64,000 bases of DNA from Rhodococcoides kroppenstedtii (GTDB taxonomy: Bacteria > Actinomycetota > Actinomycetes > Mycobacteriales > Mycobacteriaceae), in NCBI RefSeq assembly GCF_900111805.1, contig NZ_FOJN01000005.1, forward strand, positions 227,168-291,167, written 5' to 3'. The stretch's first letter is position 1. Every line of letters begins with the position of its first letter. The position numbers and the translations under genes were made by a program. The notes beneath the pieces are model-generated. The model was not told the origin of the DNA. It worked only from the letters and a program-made list of their open reading frames with translations, and ran no database searches. Below, piece by piece: positions 46,970-55,836 of this stretch.

Positions 46970-47740
46970 TCAGGGACGGTTCGATCGGTCCAGCCGGTCC
47001 AGGCCGTACGCCCACCCTTCGAGCCGGTCCGTGGCGAACTGCAGCGCGTCACGTCGTGACGCCGGGCCGGCGGCCGATCCGGACGCCGGGGCGGTCAACA
47101 GGGCCGCGGCGGCGACCAACCCGTCGTACTGCTCCACACCGTCACGGAGCCGGGCGGCGGTGGACGCGATGGCGGAGCGCAGGTGCGCGGCGGCGGCCTC
47201 GCTGCCCTCGGCGGCCCGCTCCATGGCCACGACATCGTCCGCAGCAGCGGTCAGCGACGCGGCAGCCGCCGCAGCGATACGGGAGGTGTCCTGCACGTCG
47301 TCCTCGGCCACCGTTCCCGACCGGGACACGATGCCGAGCAATTCGTGCAGGCTCTGTTCGGACCGACGCAACCGATCGATCGGCTCACGGGCCGCCGATC
47401 CGTAGGGAGGCAGGGTGCGCGGCGCGGGCCGCGCAGCCGGCAACAACTCGCCGCGTAGTCGGCGGTAGGCCGCCAGTGCCGCCACCGACGGCACGGCCAG
47501 GAGCGCGGTGGCACCGGCGCCGCCGACGATCACCCACTCGGGGGCAGCGGCGACCGCCACCATGGCGGTACCGACGGCGCTGGACCCCGACGCCGCACCG
47601 AAGAACGTGGCGCGGCGTCGGGTCCGGCGGATCTTGCGCTCGGCACGCCGCCGGGGATCGTTCCACGTGCGAGCGGACTCGATCAGGGGGCCCGCCGCCC
47701 GCGCCACGGTGACGGCGCGGCCCTGGAGTCGATCTCGCAT
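46970..47740 (-). CDS. pspM: Phage shock envelope stress response protein PspM
   Basis: 256-aa actinobacterial Psp component corresponding to Rv2743c, a membrane protein that binds PspA. Two hydrophobic segments (about residues 50-68 and 72-92) sit between a basic N-terminus (RRRAERKIRRTRRRATFF) and a long Ala-rich helical C-terminal part likely to form a coiled coil with PspA. It is 17 bp downstream of pspA on the same strand, completing clgR-pspA-pspM. Annotation rests on position, length and topology more than on motifs. Confidence 0.85.
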   Translation of the reverse strand: MRDRLQGRAVTVARAAGPLIESARTWNDPRRRAERKIRRTRRRATFFGAASGSSAVGTAMVAVAAAPEWVIVGGAGATALLAVPSVAALAAYRRLRGELLPAARPAPRTLPPYGSAAREPIDRLRRSEQSLHELLGIVSRSGTVAEDDVQDTSRIAAAAAASLTAAADDVVAMERAAEGSEAAAAHLRSAIASTAARLRDGVEQYDGLVAAAALLTAPASGSAAGPASRRDALQFATDRLEGWAYGLDRLDRSNRP

Positions 47741-47757
47741 GACGTTCGGTCCGGCGG

Positions 47758-48573
47758 TCAGTTGGCCTGCGGCCGTTCCGGATTCGCCTGCGGCGACAGA
47801 TTCTTCGGTGCGGCGGCAGGATCGGCGGTGGGCCCGGACGTGATCGCGTCGCCCTTCATGGACGCGCGAATCTGCTCGAGACGGCTGTGGCCGGCCATCT
47901 GGACGCTCGCCTGCTGGACCTCCATCATGCGGCCCTGCACGGAGTTCTGCGCCAGCTCGGCGGACCCGAGGGCGTTGGCGTACCGGCGCTCGATCTTGTC
48001 CCGCACGGCGTCGAGGCTCGGCGTGTTGCCGGGGGCCGACAGAGTGGAGTCCATCGACCGAAGGCTCTCCGAGACGCGCTCCTGCATCTTGGCCTGCTCG
48101 AGCTGGCTGAGCAGCTTGGTGCGCTCGGCGACCTTGGCCTGCAGCGTCATCGCGTTCTGCTCGACGGCCTTCTTGGCCTGGCTGGCGGCCTGCAGAGCCT
48201 GATCGTGCAGAACCTTGAGATCCTCGACGCCCTGCTCGGCGGTGACCAGCTGCGCTGCGAAGGCTTCGGCCGCATTGGTGTACTGCACTGCCTTCTCGGT
48301 GTCACCGGCGGCATTGGCCTGGTCGGCCAGAGTCACGGCCTGGCGCGCGTTGGCGTTGAGCTTCTCCACCTCGTCGAGCTGGCGGCTGAGCTTCATCTCC
48401 AGCTGGCGCTGGTTGCCGATCACCGAGGCCGCCTGCTGCGAGAGGGCCTGGTGCTGACGCTGGGCGTCCTCGATGGCCTGCTGGATCTGGACCTGCGGGT
48501 CCGCCTTCTCGTCGATCTTCGAGTTGAACAGGGCCATCAGATACTTCCAGCCCTTGACGAAAGGATTGGCCAT
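47758..48573 (-). CDS. pspA: Phage shock protein A (PspA/IM30 family)
   Basis: 271-aa ESCRT-III-like membrane-stabilising protein. It begins [27 protein letters not shown] (an amphipathic helix) and continues with long coiled-coil helices ([43 protein letters not shown]). A Pro/Ala-rich tail of about 30 residues is added. Under envelope stress it coats damaged membrane and, in mycobacteria, sequesters ClgR. AGGAAG lies before the ATG. It is separated from clgR by 162 bp. Confidence 0.95.
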   Translation of the reverse strand: MANPFVKGWKYLMALFNSKIDEKADPQVQIQQAIEDAQRQHQALSQQAASVIGNQRQLEMKLSRQLDEVEKLNANARQAVTLADQANAAGDTEKAVQYTNAAEAFAAQLVTAEQGVEDLKVLHDQALQAASQAKKAVEQNAMTLQAKVAERTKLLSQLEQAKMQERVSESLRSMDSTLSAPGNTPSLDAVRDKIERRYANALGSAELAQNSVQGRMMEVQQASVQMAGHSRLEQIRASMKGDAITSGPTADPAAAPKNLSPQANPERPQAN

Positions 48574-48735
48574 CGGTTCTTCCTGCCTCCATGTGGAATC
48601 CGCCGCTACGCGACCCGGCCGGCGACGGTCACCGGCCGCTGTTCATCGACCATCGTTCCACGCGCGCCGCCCGATTTCGAACCTTCGGGTCTCACCCGCG
48701 GTCCGCTTACCGAACCCGGGCGGCCGCGCGGCACG

Positions 48736-49071
48736 TCATGCCGCCGCGAGTGCCCGCGCGGTCGGTGCCGGAATGACGACCCGAGTGCCGTCGTCCACCC
48801 GCACCCCGGGTGCGGCCGTGACGGCCCGATCCTCGGCGGGCGCGGGAGCCAGCGCCACGCTGACGTCCGACAGCACGTCGGACAGGGGAACGTCGAGCGC
48901 CTCGCAGATCGCGTTGAGCAGCTCGCTCGACGCTTCCTTGCGGCCCCGCTCGACCTCGGACAGGTACCCGAGACTCACCCTGGCCGTGGTGGAGACCTCA
49001 CGCAGCGTGCGGCTCTGTGCGACCCGAGTGCGGCGAAGACTGTCGCCGAGTGCCTCACGCAGAAGCATCAT
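48736..49071 (-). CDS. clgR: Transcriptional activator ClgR
   Basis: 111-aa Cro/CI-type HTH activator of clp protease and psp genes. The HTH is [44 protein letters not shown]. The protein ends in ARALAAA, resembling the C-terminal ALAA degron by which Clp proteases turn over ClgR and ssrA-tagged proteins. GAGGAGAGG precedes ATGATG. It heads the clgR-pspA-pspM operon and has a SigE-like promoter about 100 nt upstream. An in-frame extension to 49248 is rejected because it crosses that promoter. Confidence 0.93.
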   Translation of the reverse strand: MMLLREALGDSLRRTRVAQSRTLREVSTTARVSLGYLSEVERGRKEASSELLNAICEALDVPLSDVLSDVSVALAPAPAEDRAVTAAPGVRVDDGTRVVIPAPTARALAAA

Positions 49072-49171
49072 GTGGCCTCTCCTCGTTTCTCGTGCGGTGG
49101 GACTGCCGGAGGCGTCGACCGCCGCCGGATCGAGAGCGTCACCGCCTCGACCGAACAATCCCGTTCTTCGT

Positions 49172-49200
49172 CCAACGCCGACACCGACCGAAGGGTTCCC
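49172..49200 (-). promoter_or_regulatory. SigE-type promoter of clgR-pspA-pspM
   Basis: On the minus strand GGGAAC (49195-49200) is followed, 17 nt after GGAAC, by CGTTG (49173-49177). This fits the mycobacterial SigE consensus (GGGAAC, 15-17 nt, CGTT). SigE control of clgR-pspA is established in M. tuberculosis. Confidence 0.75.
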
Positions 49201-49310
49201 GACTCCCCTCGACAATTCGGTTACCCAGCCCTGCCGGGGTGAACGCACCCCACTCGCGCCGGGTGATCGACCCTAACGCCACCACCACCGTGTCGAGCGG
49301 ACGGTGTCGG

Positions 49311-50000
49311 TCACGTCGCGCGCGCGTCGGCCGCACCGGCGACCCGCGGCCGCATCGCCGACACGACGTAGTCCACCCCGGTGACGACGGTGAGAATCAG
49401 CGCGGCCCACATGAGCGCCATGGCCGCCGGCACCACGGCGGCCGGCAGGGGCATCACGTAGAGCCCGATGGCGACACCCTGCACCAGGGTCTTCAGCTTC
49501 CCGCCGCGACCGGCCGGGATGACGCCGTGCCGCAGCACGGCGAACCGCAGGAGCGTGATCCCGACCTCGCGGACACCGATCACCACCGTGATCCACCACG
49601 GCAGCACGCCCAGCATGGAGAGCCCCACCAGGGCCGCACCGATGAGGGCCTTGTCCGCGATCGGGTCGGCCATCTTCCCGAAGTCCGTCACCAGACCGTG
49701 CTTGCGGGCGAGCTGGCCGTCGATGCGATCGGTGATGGCGGCGATGGCGAACACGGCGAACGCCGCCCACCGCCACCCGACGCTCTGTCCGCCGTCGACG
49801 AAGAGGGCCCAGAGAAACACCGGGACCAGCAGGATGCGCAGCACGGTCAGCACGTTGGCGATGTTCAGCAGCGGCGCCGGACGGACCGCACCGGCCGTGG
49901 CCACGCCGTCCTCTCGAGGAGCGGCGGCGCTGCCTCCGCCGTGCCCTCCCGGGACACTGCCACCCGGCGCGCCCGGCGAAGTGTCGAACTCCGCGCTCAC
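49311..50000 (-). CDS. pgsA: CDP-diacylglycerol-glycerol-3-phosphate 3-phosphatidyltransferase
   Basis: 229-aa membrane enzyme making phosphatidylglycerophosphate, precursor of phosphatidylglycerol and cardiolipin. The CDP-alcohol phosphotransferase motif DG(x)2AR(x)8G(x)3D(x)3D is complete at residues 91-116 (DRIDGQLAR...GKMADPIAD). About six helices follow a disordered Gly/Pro-rich N-terminus of 40 residues. The GTG start is the first in frame. Mycobacterial Rv2746c (pgsA3) has the same neighbours. Divergent from the N-acetyltransferase gene. Confidence 0.93.
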   Translation of the reverse strand: MSAEFDTSPGAPGGSVPGGHGGGSAAAPREDGVATAGAVRPAPLLNIANVLTVLRILLVPVFLWALFVDGGQSVGWRWAAFAVFAIAAITDRIDGQLARKHGLVTDFGKMADPIADKALIGAALVGLSMLGVLPWWITVVIGVREVGITLLRFAVLRHGVIPAGRGGKLKTLVQGVAIGLYVMPLPAAVVPAAMALMWAALILTVVTGVDYVVSAMRPRVAGAADARAT

Positions 50001-50079
50001 GTCGGGCAGCCCGCTCGGCGGGGTGGCGACAACGCTGCGGCACTGGGCACAGGCTCACAATATCGGTACCGCCGGGCAC

Positions 50080-50085
50080 TACTGT
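50080..50085 (+). promoter_or_regulatory. -10 element (TACTGT) of a probable leaderless promoter
   Basis: TACTGT lies 7 nt before ATG 50093, and the C-rich gap has no Shine-Dalgarno. Confidence 0.5.
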
Positions 50086-50092
50086 CTCCCCC

Positions 50093-50656
50093 ATGACATC
50101 CGAGCTCGATCCGGACCCCGGCGTCGGCCACGACACGCCCGACCCGGCGTCGCCGTCCACGGAGCGAGTCCGCATTCGCCGTGCGCGGACCTCGGACATC
50201 CCCGACATCAAGCGGTTGATCGACATCTACGCCGGTCGCATCCTGCTGGAGAAGAACCTGGTCACGCTCTACGAGGCGGTGCAGGAGTTCTGGGTCGCCG
50301 AGGTCGACGGCGTCGTGGCGGGATGCGGCGCGCTGCACGTGCTCTGGGCCGATCTCGGCGAGATCCGCACGGTGGCCGTGGACCCCGCCGTCAAGGGCCA
50401 CGGCGTCGGTCATCTGGTGGTCACCACCCTGATCGACGTGGCCCGCGAACTGCAGTTGTCGCGACTGTTCGTCCTCACCTTCGAGGTGTCCTTCTTCGCG
50501 CGACACGGCTTCTCCGAGATCGAGGGCACCCCGGTCACCGCGGAGGTCTACGCCGAGATGTGCCGGTCCTACGACACCGGTGTCGCCGAGTTCCTCGACC
50601 TCAGCTACGTCAAGCCGAACACCCTGGGCAACACGCGCATGCTGTTGACGCTTTGA
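50093..50656 (+). CDS. argA: Amino-acid N-acetyltransferase (Rv2747-like)
   Basis: 187-aa GNAT acetyltransferase. The fold runs from VRIRRARTSDIPDIKRLID to the acetyl-CoA loop VDPAVKGHGVGHLVVTTLI and FALRHGF-like SFFARHGFSEIEG. It matches the short actinobacterial N-acetylglutamate synthase (Rv2747) that starts arginine biosynthesis without an amino-acid kinase domain. A 25-residue acidic N-terminus is likely disordered. The start is fixed by a TACTGT -10 box 7 nt upstream. It is divergent from pgsA. Confidence 0.88.
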   Translation: MTSELDPDPGVGHDTPDPASPSTERVRIRRARTSDIPDIKRLIDIYAGRILLEKNLVTLYEAVQEFWVAEVDGVVAGCGALHVLWADLGEIRTVAVDPAVKGHGVGHLVVTTLIDVARELQLSRLFVLTFEVSFFARHGFSEIEGTPVTAEVYAEMCRSYDTGVAEFLDLSYVKPNTLGNTRMLLTL

Positions 50657-50708
50657 TTCGTAAGAACCGCCACACCGGACCGACACACTCGACCCGAACG
50701 GAGCCCCC

Positions 50709-50990
50709 GTGCCGCACTTCCTCGTCCACTACACCTACTCGCCCAGCACCGCCGAAGGCCGCGACCGCGTGCGCGCCGAGCACCGGGACTGGCTGCGGGA
50801 GCAGATCGCGCAGGACCGCGTGGTGACCGCGGGTCCGTACCCCGACGACAGCGGCGCCACCATCGTCGCGCAGGGAACGGACGAGGCCGACGTGCGCGAC
50901 CTGTTCGCCGACGATCCGTTCGTCCGCGACGAGCTCGTCGAGGCGATCGCGGTGCAGGAGTGGAAGCCGGTTCTCGGCGCCCTGGCCTGA
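50709..50990 (+). CDS. YciI family protein
   Basis: 93-aa YciI-like ferredoxin-fold protein (VPHFLVHYTYSPSTAEGRDRVRAEHRDWLREQI...GPYPDDSGATIVAQGTDEADVRDLFADDPFV). The conserved His in AEHRDWL and Asp in FADDPFV mark the putative active site of the family, whose only characterised member is a dechlorinating hydrolase. The cellular role is unknown. The GTG start has GGAG 7 nt upstream. It is followed by a strong hairpin. Confidence 0.9.
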   Translation: MPHFLVHYTYSPSTAEGRDRVRAEHRDWLREQIAQDRVVTAGPYPDDSGATIVAQGTDEADVRDLFADDPFVRDELVEAIAVQEWKPVLGALA

Positions 50991-51000
50991 TCCGGACGCG

Positions 51001-51035
51001 ACACGGCCCGGCGGAGGTGCTCCGCCGGGCCGTGT
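51001..51035. terminator. Bidirectional hairpin terminator between yciI-like gene and terC-like gene
   Basis: ACACGGCCCGGCGGAG pairs with CTCCGCCGGGCCGTGT, a perfect 16-bp stem with a 3-nt loop, between the two convergent stop codons. Confidence 0.9.
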
Positions 51036-51051
51036 GCTGTCCGGGGTCGGA

Positions 51052-52098
51052 TCAGCGCGTGGAGTCCCGATCGATCTCGGACGCGGTGCCGGCGTCGACC
51101 GTCGCGGCCTTGTCGACGTCCTCCGCCGACTTCCCGCGCGTCTTGATCAGGCTGGCGACCGTGGTCACGGCCAGGATGCCGACGATGACGCTGAGCGAGA
51201 GGCCCGTGGTGATCTCGGGGACCGCGACGTGCTCGCCGCCGTTGATGAAGCCCAGCTCGTTCTCGTGCAGGGCGTGCAGGACGAGCTTGACGCCGATGAA
51301 CGCGAGCACCAGCGAGAGGCCGTAGGACAGGTAGACCAGGCGGTCGAGCAGTCCGCCGATGAGGAAGTACAGCTGACGCAGACCCATCAGGGCGAACGCG
51401 TTGGCGGTGAAGACGATGTACGGCTCGGTGGTGAGGCCGTAGATGGCCGGGATCGAGTCGAGCGCGAAGAGGATGTCGGTGAAGCCGATGACCACGAGCG
51501 CCATCAACATCGGGGTGACCACGCGCTTGCCGTCGATCTTCACCGTCAGGCGGTCACCGTGGTACTCCTCCGTGGTGGGGAGCACCTTCTTGACCAAGCG
51601 CATGATCTTGGTCTCTTGCTCGACCTCGTTCTCCTCCTCGTGGCCGGCCTCCTTGATCAACTTGTAGGCCGTGTAGATGAGGAAGGCACCGAAAAGGTAG
51701 AAGACCCAGCTGAAGTTGTTGATCGCCGCGGCGCCGAGGGCGATGAAGCCGCCGCGCATAACCAACGCCATCACGATGCCGATGAGCAGTACCTTCTGCT
51801 GGTACTGCCGCGGGACCGAGAAGGTCGTCATGATGATGAGGAAGACGAACAGGTTGTCGACGCTCAGGGCCTTCTCGGTGATGTATCCCGCGAAGTACTC
51901 GCCGCCGTAGGTCGACCCGTACTGCCAGAACACGATGCCGCCGAAGACGACGGCGAGTCCGATGTAGACCGCGGACCAGGTGGCCGATTCCTTGAACGTC
52001 GGCTCGTGCGGCGTGCGCACGTGGGCGAAGAAGTCGAAGACGAAGAGACCGAGGATCACCACACAGGTGACGATCCAAACGGTGGTGGACACGTTCAT
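51052..52098 (-). CDS. TerC family membrane protein (probable manganese exporter)
   Basis: 348-aa integral membrane protein of the TerC/Alx family with eight to nine helices. The family motifs with membrane-embedded acidic residues are visible as EKALSVDNLFVFLIIMTTF and VVIGFTDILFALDSIPAIYGLT. TerC/Alx proteins export manganese and help metalation of secreted proteins. The C-terminus has a charged tail (TRGKSAEDVDKAATVDAG). A probable yybP-ykoY-type riboswitch occupies its 5' leader, which supports Mn2+ as the regulated ligand. The start ATG follows GGAGG in the leader's last hairpin. Confidence 0.92.
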   Translation of the reverse strand: MNVSTTVWIVTCVVILGLFVFDFFAHVRTPHEPTFKESATWSAVYIGLAVVFGGIVFWQYGSTYGGEYFAGYITEKALSVDNLFVFLIIMTTFSVPRQYQQKVLLIGIVMALVMRGGFIALGAAAINNFSWVFYLFGAFLIYTAYKLIKEAGHEEENEVEQETKIMRLVKKVLPTTEEYHGDRLTVKIDGKRVVTPMLMALVVIGFTDILFALDSIPAIYGLTTEPYIVFTANAFALMGLRQLYFLIGGLLDRLVYLSYGLSLVLAFIGVKLVLHALHENELGFINGGEHVAVPEITTGLSLSVIVGILAVTTVASLIKTRGKSAEDVDKAATVDAGTASEIDRDSTR

Positions 52099-52104
52099 GT
52101 ACTC

Positions 52105-52255
52105 GCTACCTCCGGTAGGCCAGCGTTGGGCTCCGGAGGTCTCTCCCGTCGCATCGTCGCCGTTGGGTACAGCGCACGTCGACCGGGGACCCGGATCGAG
52201 TCAGGGCTCGATCGTGCTGACGGGTCCGTCGCGAGTTGGGGATACTCCCCTCCGC
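52105..52255 (-). promoter_or_regulatory. Probable manganese (yybP-ykoY) riboswitch upstream of terC-like gene
   Basis: The 150-nt leader begins with GGGGAGTATCCCC (52238-52250, reverse strand), contains GGGAGAGACCTCCGGAGCCC and AACGCTGGCC, and ends in CTACCGGAGGTAG. The opening GGGGAGTA word, the paired arms and the position before a TerC gene are features of the Mn2+-sensing yybP-ykoY class. The final hairpin buries the GGAGG Shine-Dalgarno, so control is probably translational. Confidence 0.7.
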
Positions 52256-52371
52256 TGACAATGATGCCACAGAGACGGTGTGGAGCGACCCAACGAGTCA
52301 TCGACAGACGGTAAAACGCCCGTAAAGAAGCGCAATGAGATCAGCGTCACGGAAAGCCGTCGGCCACCGGC

Positions 52372-55119
52372 CTACTCGTCGTCTCCACCCTCCGCGGGGT
52401 CGCCGCCCTTGATCGACCACAGCAGTCCGTCGAGCTCGTCCGGCTTCACCAGAACGTCGCGGGCCTTCGAGCCCTCGCTCGGCCCCACGACGCCCCGCGT
52501 CTCCATGAGGTCCATGAGCCGGCCCGCCTTGGCGAAGCCGACGCGCAGCTTGCGCTGCAACATCGACGTGGAGCCGAACTGGCTGGTGACCACCAGTTCG
52601 ATGGCCTGCAGCAGCACGTCGAGATCGTCGCCGATGTCGGCGTCGACGTCCTTCTTCTCCGCGGCCTTCTGCGTGGTGACGCCCTCGGTGTACTCCGGCT
52701 CCGCCTGGTTCTTGGCGGCGTCGACGACGGCGGTGATCTCCTCGTCGGTGATGAAGGCGCCCTGCAGGCGGGTCGGCTTGCCCGCCCCCATCGGCAGGAA
52801 CAGCGCGTCGCCCATACCGATGAGCTTCTCGGCCCCCTGCTGATCGAGGATGACCCGCGAGTCCGTGAGCGACGACGTGGCAAAGGCCAGACGCGACGGC
52901 ACGTTGGTCTTGATCAGACCGGTGACGACGTCCACCGAGGGACGCTGCGTCGCGAGCACCAGGTGGATACCCGCGGCACGCGCCTTCTGCGTGATGCGCA
53001 CGATCGCTTCCTCGACGTCTCGAGGCGCGGTCATCATGAGGTCCGCCAGCTCGTCGACGATCGCCAGGATGTACGGGTAGGGCTTGTAGACCCGCTCGCT
53101 GCCCAGTGGAGCCGTGATCTCGCCGGACCGCACCTTCTTGTTGAAGTCGTCGACATGGCGTACGCGGTTGGCCTGCATGTCCTGGTAGCGCTGCTCCATC
53201 TCCTCGACCAGCCACGCGAGCGCGGCCGCCGCCTTCTTCGGCTGCGTGATGATCGGGGTGATGAGGTGCGGGATGCCCTCGTAGGGCGTCAGCTCGACCA
53301 TCTTCGGGTCGATGAGGATCATTCGCACTTCCTCGGGCGTCGCCCGAGCGAGCAGCGACACCAGCATCGAGTTGACGAAGGACGACTTGCCCGAGCCCGT
53401 CGACCCGGCCACCAACAGGTGGGGCATCTTGGCCAGGTTGGCGCTGACGAAGTCGCCCTCGATGTCCTTCCCCAGCCCGATCACCAGCGGGTGGTGATCC
53501 TTCCGGGTGCTGGGCGCGGTGAGCACGTCGGACAGGCGCACCATCTCGCGGTCGGAGTTCGGCACCTCGATGCCCACGGCGGACTTGCCGGGGATGGGCG
53601 CCAGCAGACGCACGTTGTCCGTGGCCACCGCGTAGGCGATGTTGCGCGCGAGGGCGGTGATCTTCTCCACCTTCACGCCCGGACCCAGCTCCACCTCGTA
53701 GCGGGTCACGGTCGGCCCGCGGGTGAATCCGGTGACCGCGGCGTCGATCTTGAACTGCTCGAGGACCTCGGAGATCGCCTCGATCATCGCGTCGTTGGCC
53801 TGACTCCGCGTCTTCGGCGGGTCGCCCTCGACCAGCAGCGACAGCGACGGCAACACGTAGTCGCCGTCCACCACCCGGTCGACGACCATCCGGTCCGCGT
53901 CGGAATCGGCCGGGCCGGCTGCGTCGGACGGATCGGGCGTGGGGACCGGGTCGGGCTTCGCCGTCGCCGCCGCACGGCGACGCGCGGGCGGAGTGACGGG
54001 GACGTACTCGGTGGCGCTCTCGTCCGGCGCCCCGGTGTCCGGGGCGGCATCGGCGGGCGTCTCGACGGACCGGGACGGGGTGCGCCGACGACGTGTCGGC
54101 CCGGGCGCGGCGGGCTCGTCGAGATCGAAGCGCGTCGCGACGTCGAGCGGATCGCCGTACGCGCTCGGTGCCGCATACGGGTCGGTGCCGTACGACGCCG
54201 CACCGTACGGATCGTCGCCGTAGGGATCGTCGCCGTAAAAACCGTCGGCCGCGTAGTCGTCGTACTCCTCGCCGCCGCTCGCGGTCCCGAAGAGCGACCG
54301 CAGGCGAGCAGGTACGTCCCGCACCGTCGTTCCGGTGAGCAGGAGAACGCCGAACAGGATCGCGAGCAGGAGAAGCGGGACCGCCAACCACACGGTCACT
54401 CCGTCGGCCAGCGGGCCGCCCACGACGAATCCGAGGACACCGCCGCCGGACGCACGCCCGTCGGCGTCCGTCGGCGAGCCCGCGCCGAGGTGCCACAGGC
54501 CCAGCAGCGGCAGGCCCACCAGCAGCGAGCCGAGAATCAGTCGGGGCCGGTCGTCGGGCTTCGGCTCCGTCCGCATGAGCGCGACGGCGAGGGTGACGCC
54601 GAGCAGCGGGAGCACCATCGCCGCGCTGCCGACCACCGCGCGCAGGCCGATCTCGATCCACTCCCCCACCGGCCCGCCGGCGGAGAACCACAGCCCGGCC
54701 GCGACCACGACGCTGATCGCCAGGGCGCCCAGCGCGAGGCCGTCACGGCGGTGACCGTGTTCGATGTCGCCGGCGCGGCCGACGGTGCGGGTGGTCGCGC
54801 CGACGCCCTTGGCGGCGAGGGCCCATCCGGACGCGATCCCGCGACCGACGGCACGGGCGGCGTTGCCGCCGGCCGACGAGCCGGAGTTGGTCCTGCGTGC
54901 GGGTGCGCGACCGGCACCGCCGCGGGACGCGGCGGGCTTGCGTGAACCGGTCCCCTTGCTGGAGCCACCGGCTCTGCTCGACCCGGCGGCCTTGCGCGGA
55001 GCGGTCGGCTTGCGGGGAGTGGTGACGGTGCGGCCGCCCGACCCGCCGCGCGCGGCGGTCGACCGGGACGATCCGGTCGTACCGGATCGGGACGCGCGCG
55101 TACTCGTCTTGCCTGCCAT
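52372..55119 (-). CDS. ftsK: DNA translocase FtsK
   Basis: 915-aa cell-division DNA pump. A 120-residue basic Ala/Gly/Ser/Thr-rich N-terminus precedes four membrane helices (about 128-265) and an acidic linker with YGDDP repeats (295-322). The motor domain has Walker [11 protein letters not shown] at 571-580 and Walker [17 protein letters not shown]. The C-terminal gamma winged helix (EYTEGV to the end) recognises KOPS sites and activates XerCD. The linker is short compared with E. coli FtsK, as usual in actinobacteria. Downstream genes are convergent or separate. Confidence 0.97.
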   Translation of the reverse strand: MAGKTSTRASRSGTTGSSRSTAARGGSGGRTVTTPRKPTAPRKAAGSSRAGGSSKGTGSRKPAASRGGAGRAPARRTNSGSSAGGNAARAVGRGIASGWALAAKGVGATTRTVGRAGDIEHGHRRDGLALGALAISVVVAAGLWFSAGGPVGEWIEIGLRAVVGSAAMVLPLLGVTLAVALMRTEPKPDDRPRLILGSLLVGLPLLGLWHLGAGSPTDADGRASGGGVLGFVVGGPLADGVTVWLAVPLLLLAILFGVLLLTGTTVRDVPARLRSLFGTASGGEEYDDYAADGFYGDDPYGDDPYGAASYGTDPYAAPSAYGDPLDVATRFDLDEPAAPGPTRRRRTPSRSVETPADAAPDTGAPDESATEYVPVTPPARRRAAATAKPDPVPTPDPSDAAGPADSDADRMVVDRVVDGDYVLPSLSLLVEGDPPKTRSQANDAMIEAISEVLEQFKIDAAVTGFTRGPTVTRYEVELGPGVKVEKITALARNIAYAVATDNVRLLAPIPGKSAVGIEVPNSDREMVRLSDVLTAPSTRKDHHPLVIGLGKDIEGDFVSANLAKMPHLLVAGSTGSGKSSFVNSMLVSLLARATPEEVRMILIDPKMVELTPYEGIPHLITPIITQPKKAAAALAWLVEEMEQRYQDMQANRVRHVDDFNKKVRSGEITAPLGSERVYKPYPYILAIVDELADLMMTAPRDVEEAIVRITQKARAAGIHLVLATQRPSVDVVTGLIKTNVPSRLAFATSSLTDSRVILDQQGAEKLIGMGDALFLPMGAGKPTRLQGAFITDEEITAVVDAAKNQAEPEYTEGVTTQKAAEKKDVDADIGDDLDVLLQAIELVVTSQFGSTSMLQRKLRVGFAKAGRLMDLMETRGVVGPSEGSKARDVLVKPDELDGLLWSIKGGDPAEGGDDE
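54154..54237. repeat. Degenerate YGDDP-encoding tandem repeat in ftsK
   Basis: About five 15-bp units encode [20 protein letters not shown] and similar pentapeptides in the linker between membrane and motor domains. Units degrade towards the C-terminal side. Confidence 0.75.
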
Positions 55120-55179
55120 ACCGCTCAGGTTAGTCGGTCGAACCTCACCAGGACCATCCGCAACACGAGCACCATGCCG

Positions 55180-55800
55180 TCAGAACGACCGGTCGAGCGC
55201 CTTCACCGCGGCGACGTCGGCCTCGTCCCCGTCGAAATCCAGCGCGACGGCGTCGCGACCGAAGGCATGCAGAGCCAGTTCGGACGCCGGTCCGCGCAGG
55301 ATCACCCGACGCGACCTGGATCCGAACGAGCGCGTCCCGAACTCCGGCGACTCCCACACCACGGTCACCGGGGCCGACCGGTACGCCTTGCGCCCCATCA
55401 GGCCGCCGAGCCCCCACAGGGCCTTCTCGAGCCGGGGGTCGAGGTCGCGGGGCGTCGCGACGCCGTCCCCCCGCCGCACGTCCTCGTGGTGGACGAACAT
55501 CTCGCCGAGGTTGGCCACGGGATCGAGCACCTTGAACGGCGACCAGATCGGCGGACCCGACCGCACGTCGTCGAGCAATTCGTCGAACGGCCGCGTCGCG
55601 ACGCCGTCCTGCACCGACTGCGTGTAGCCGGCCAGGGGCGGAAGGAGGATCCCGACGGACGCATCCGGCCGACGCTCGCGGACGACGAGGTGGGCGGCGA
55701 GATCGCGCACCGTCCACTCCCCGCACAGGGTCGGGGCGTCGGGGCCGGCCGAGCTCATGGTGTCGACCAGGCGGAGGCGTTCGTCGCGGGCAAGGCTCAT
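55180..55800 (-). CDS. TIGR03085 family (DinB/MDMPI-like) metal-binding protein
   Basis: 206-aa protein of the mycothiol-dependent maleylpyruvate isomerase-like (DinB fold) group, subfamily TIGR03085. It shows TLCGEWTVRDLAAHLVVRERRPDASVGI (first metal His in AAHL) and GEMFVHHEDVRRGDG (HHED supplies further ligands). Such proteins may carry out mycothiol-dependent chemistry, but this subfamily is uncharacterised. ATG 55800 lies 8 nt after a TAGATT -10 box. It is divergent from the TSUP permease across 36 bp. Confidence 0.85.
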   Translation of the reverse strand: MSLARDERLRLVDTMSSAGPDAPTLCGEWTVRDLAAHLVVRERRPDASVGILLPPLAGYTQSVQDGVATRPFDELLDDVRSGPPIWSPFKVLDPVANLGEMFVHHEDVRRGDGVATPRDLDPRLEKALWGLGGLMGRKAYRSAPVTVVWESPEFGTRSFGSRSRRVILRGPASELALHAFGRDAVALDFDGDEADVAAVKALDRSF

Positions 55801-55808
55801 GCGAGACG

Positions 55809-55829
55809 AATCTAGCCGTGTCGTAGCGT
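55809..55829. promoter_or_regulatory. Back-to-back divergent -10 boxes (36-bp intergenic region)
   Basis: Minus strand TAGATT (55809-55814) is 8 nt before ATG 55800; plus strand TAGCGT (55824-55829) is 7 nt before GTG 55837. Both genes appear leaderless. Confidence 0.55.
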
Positions 55830-55836
55830 CCCAGTC

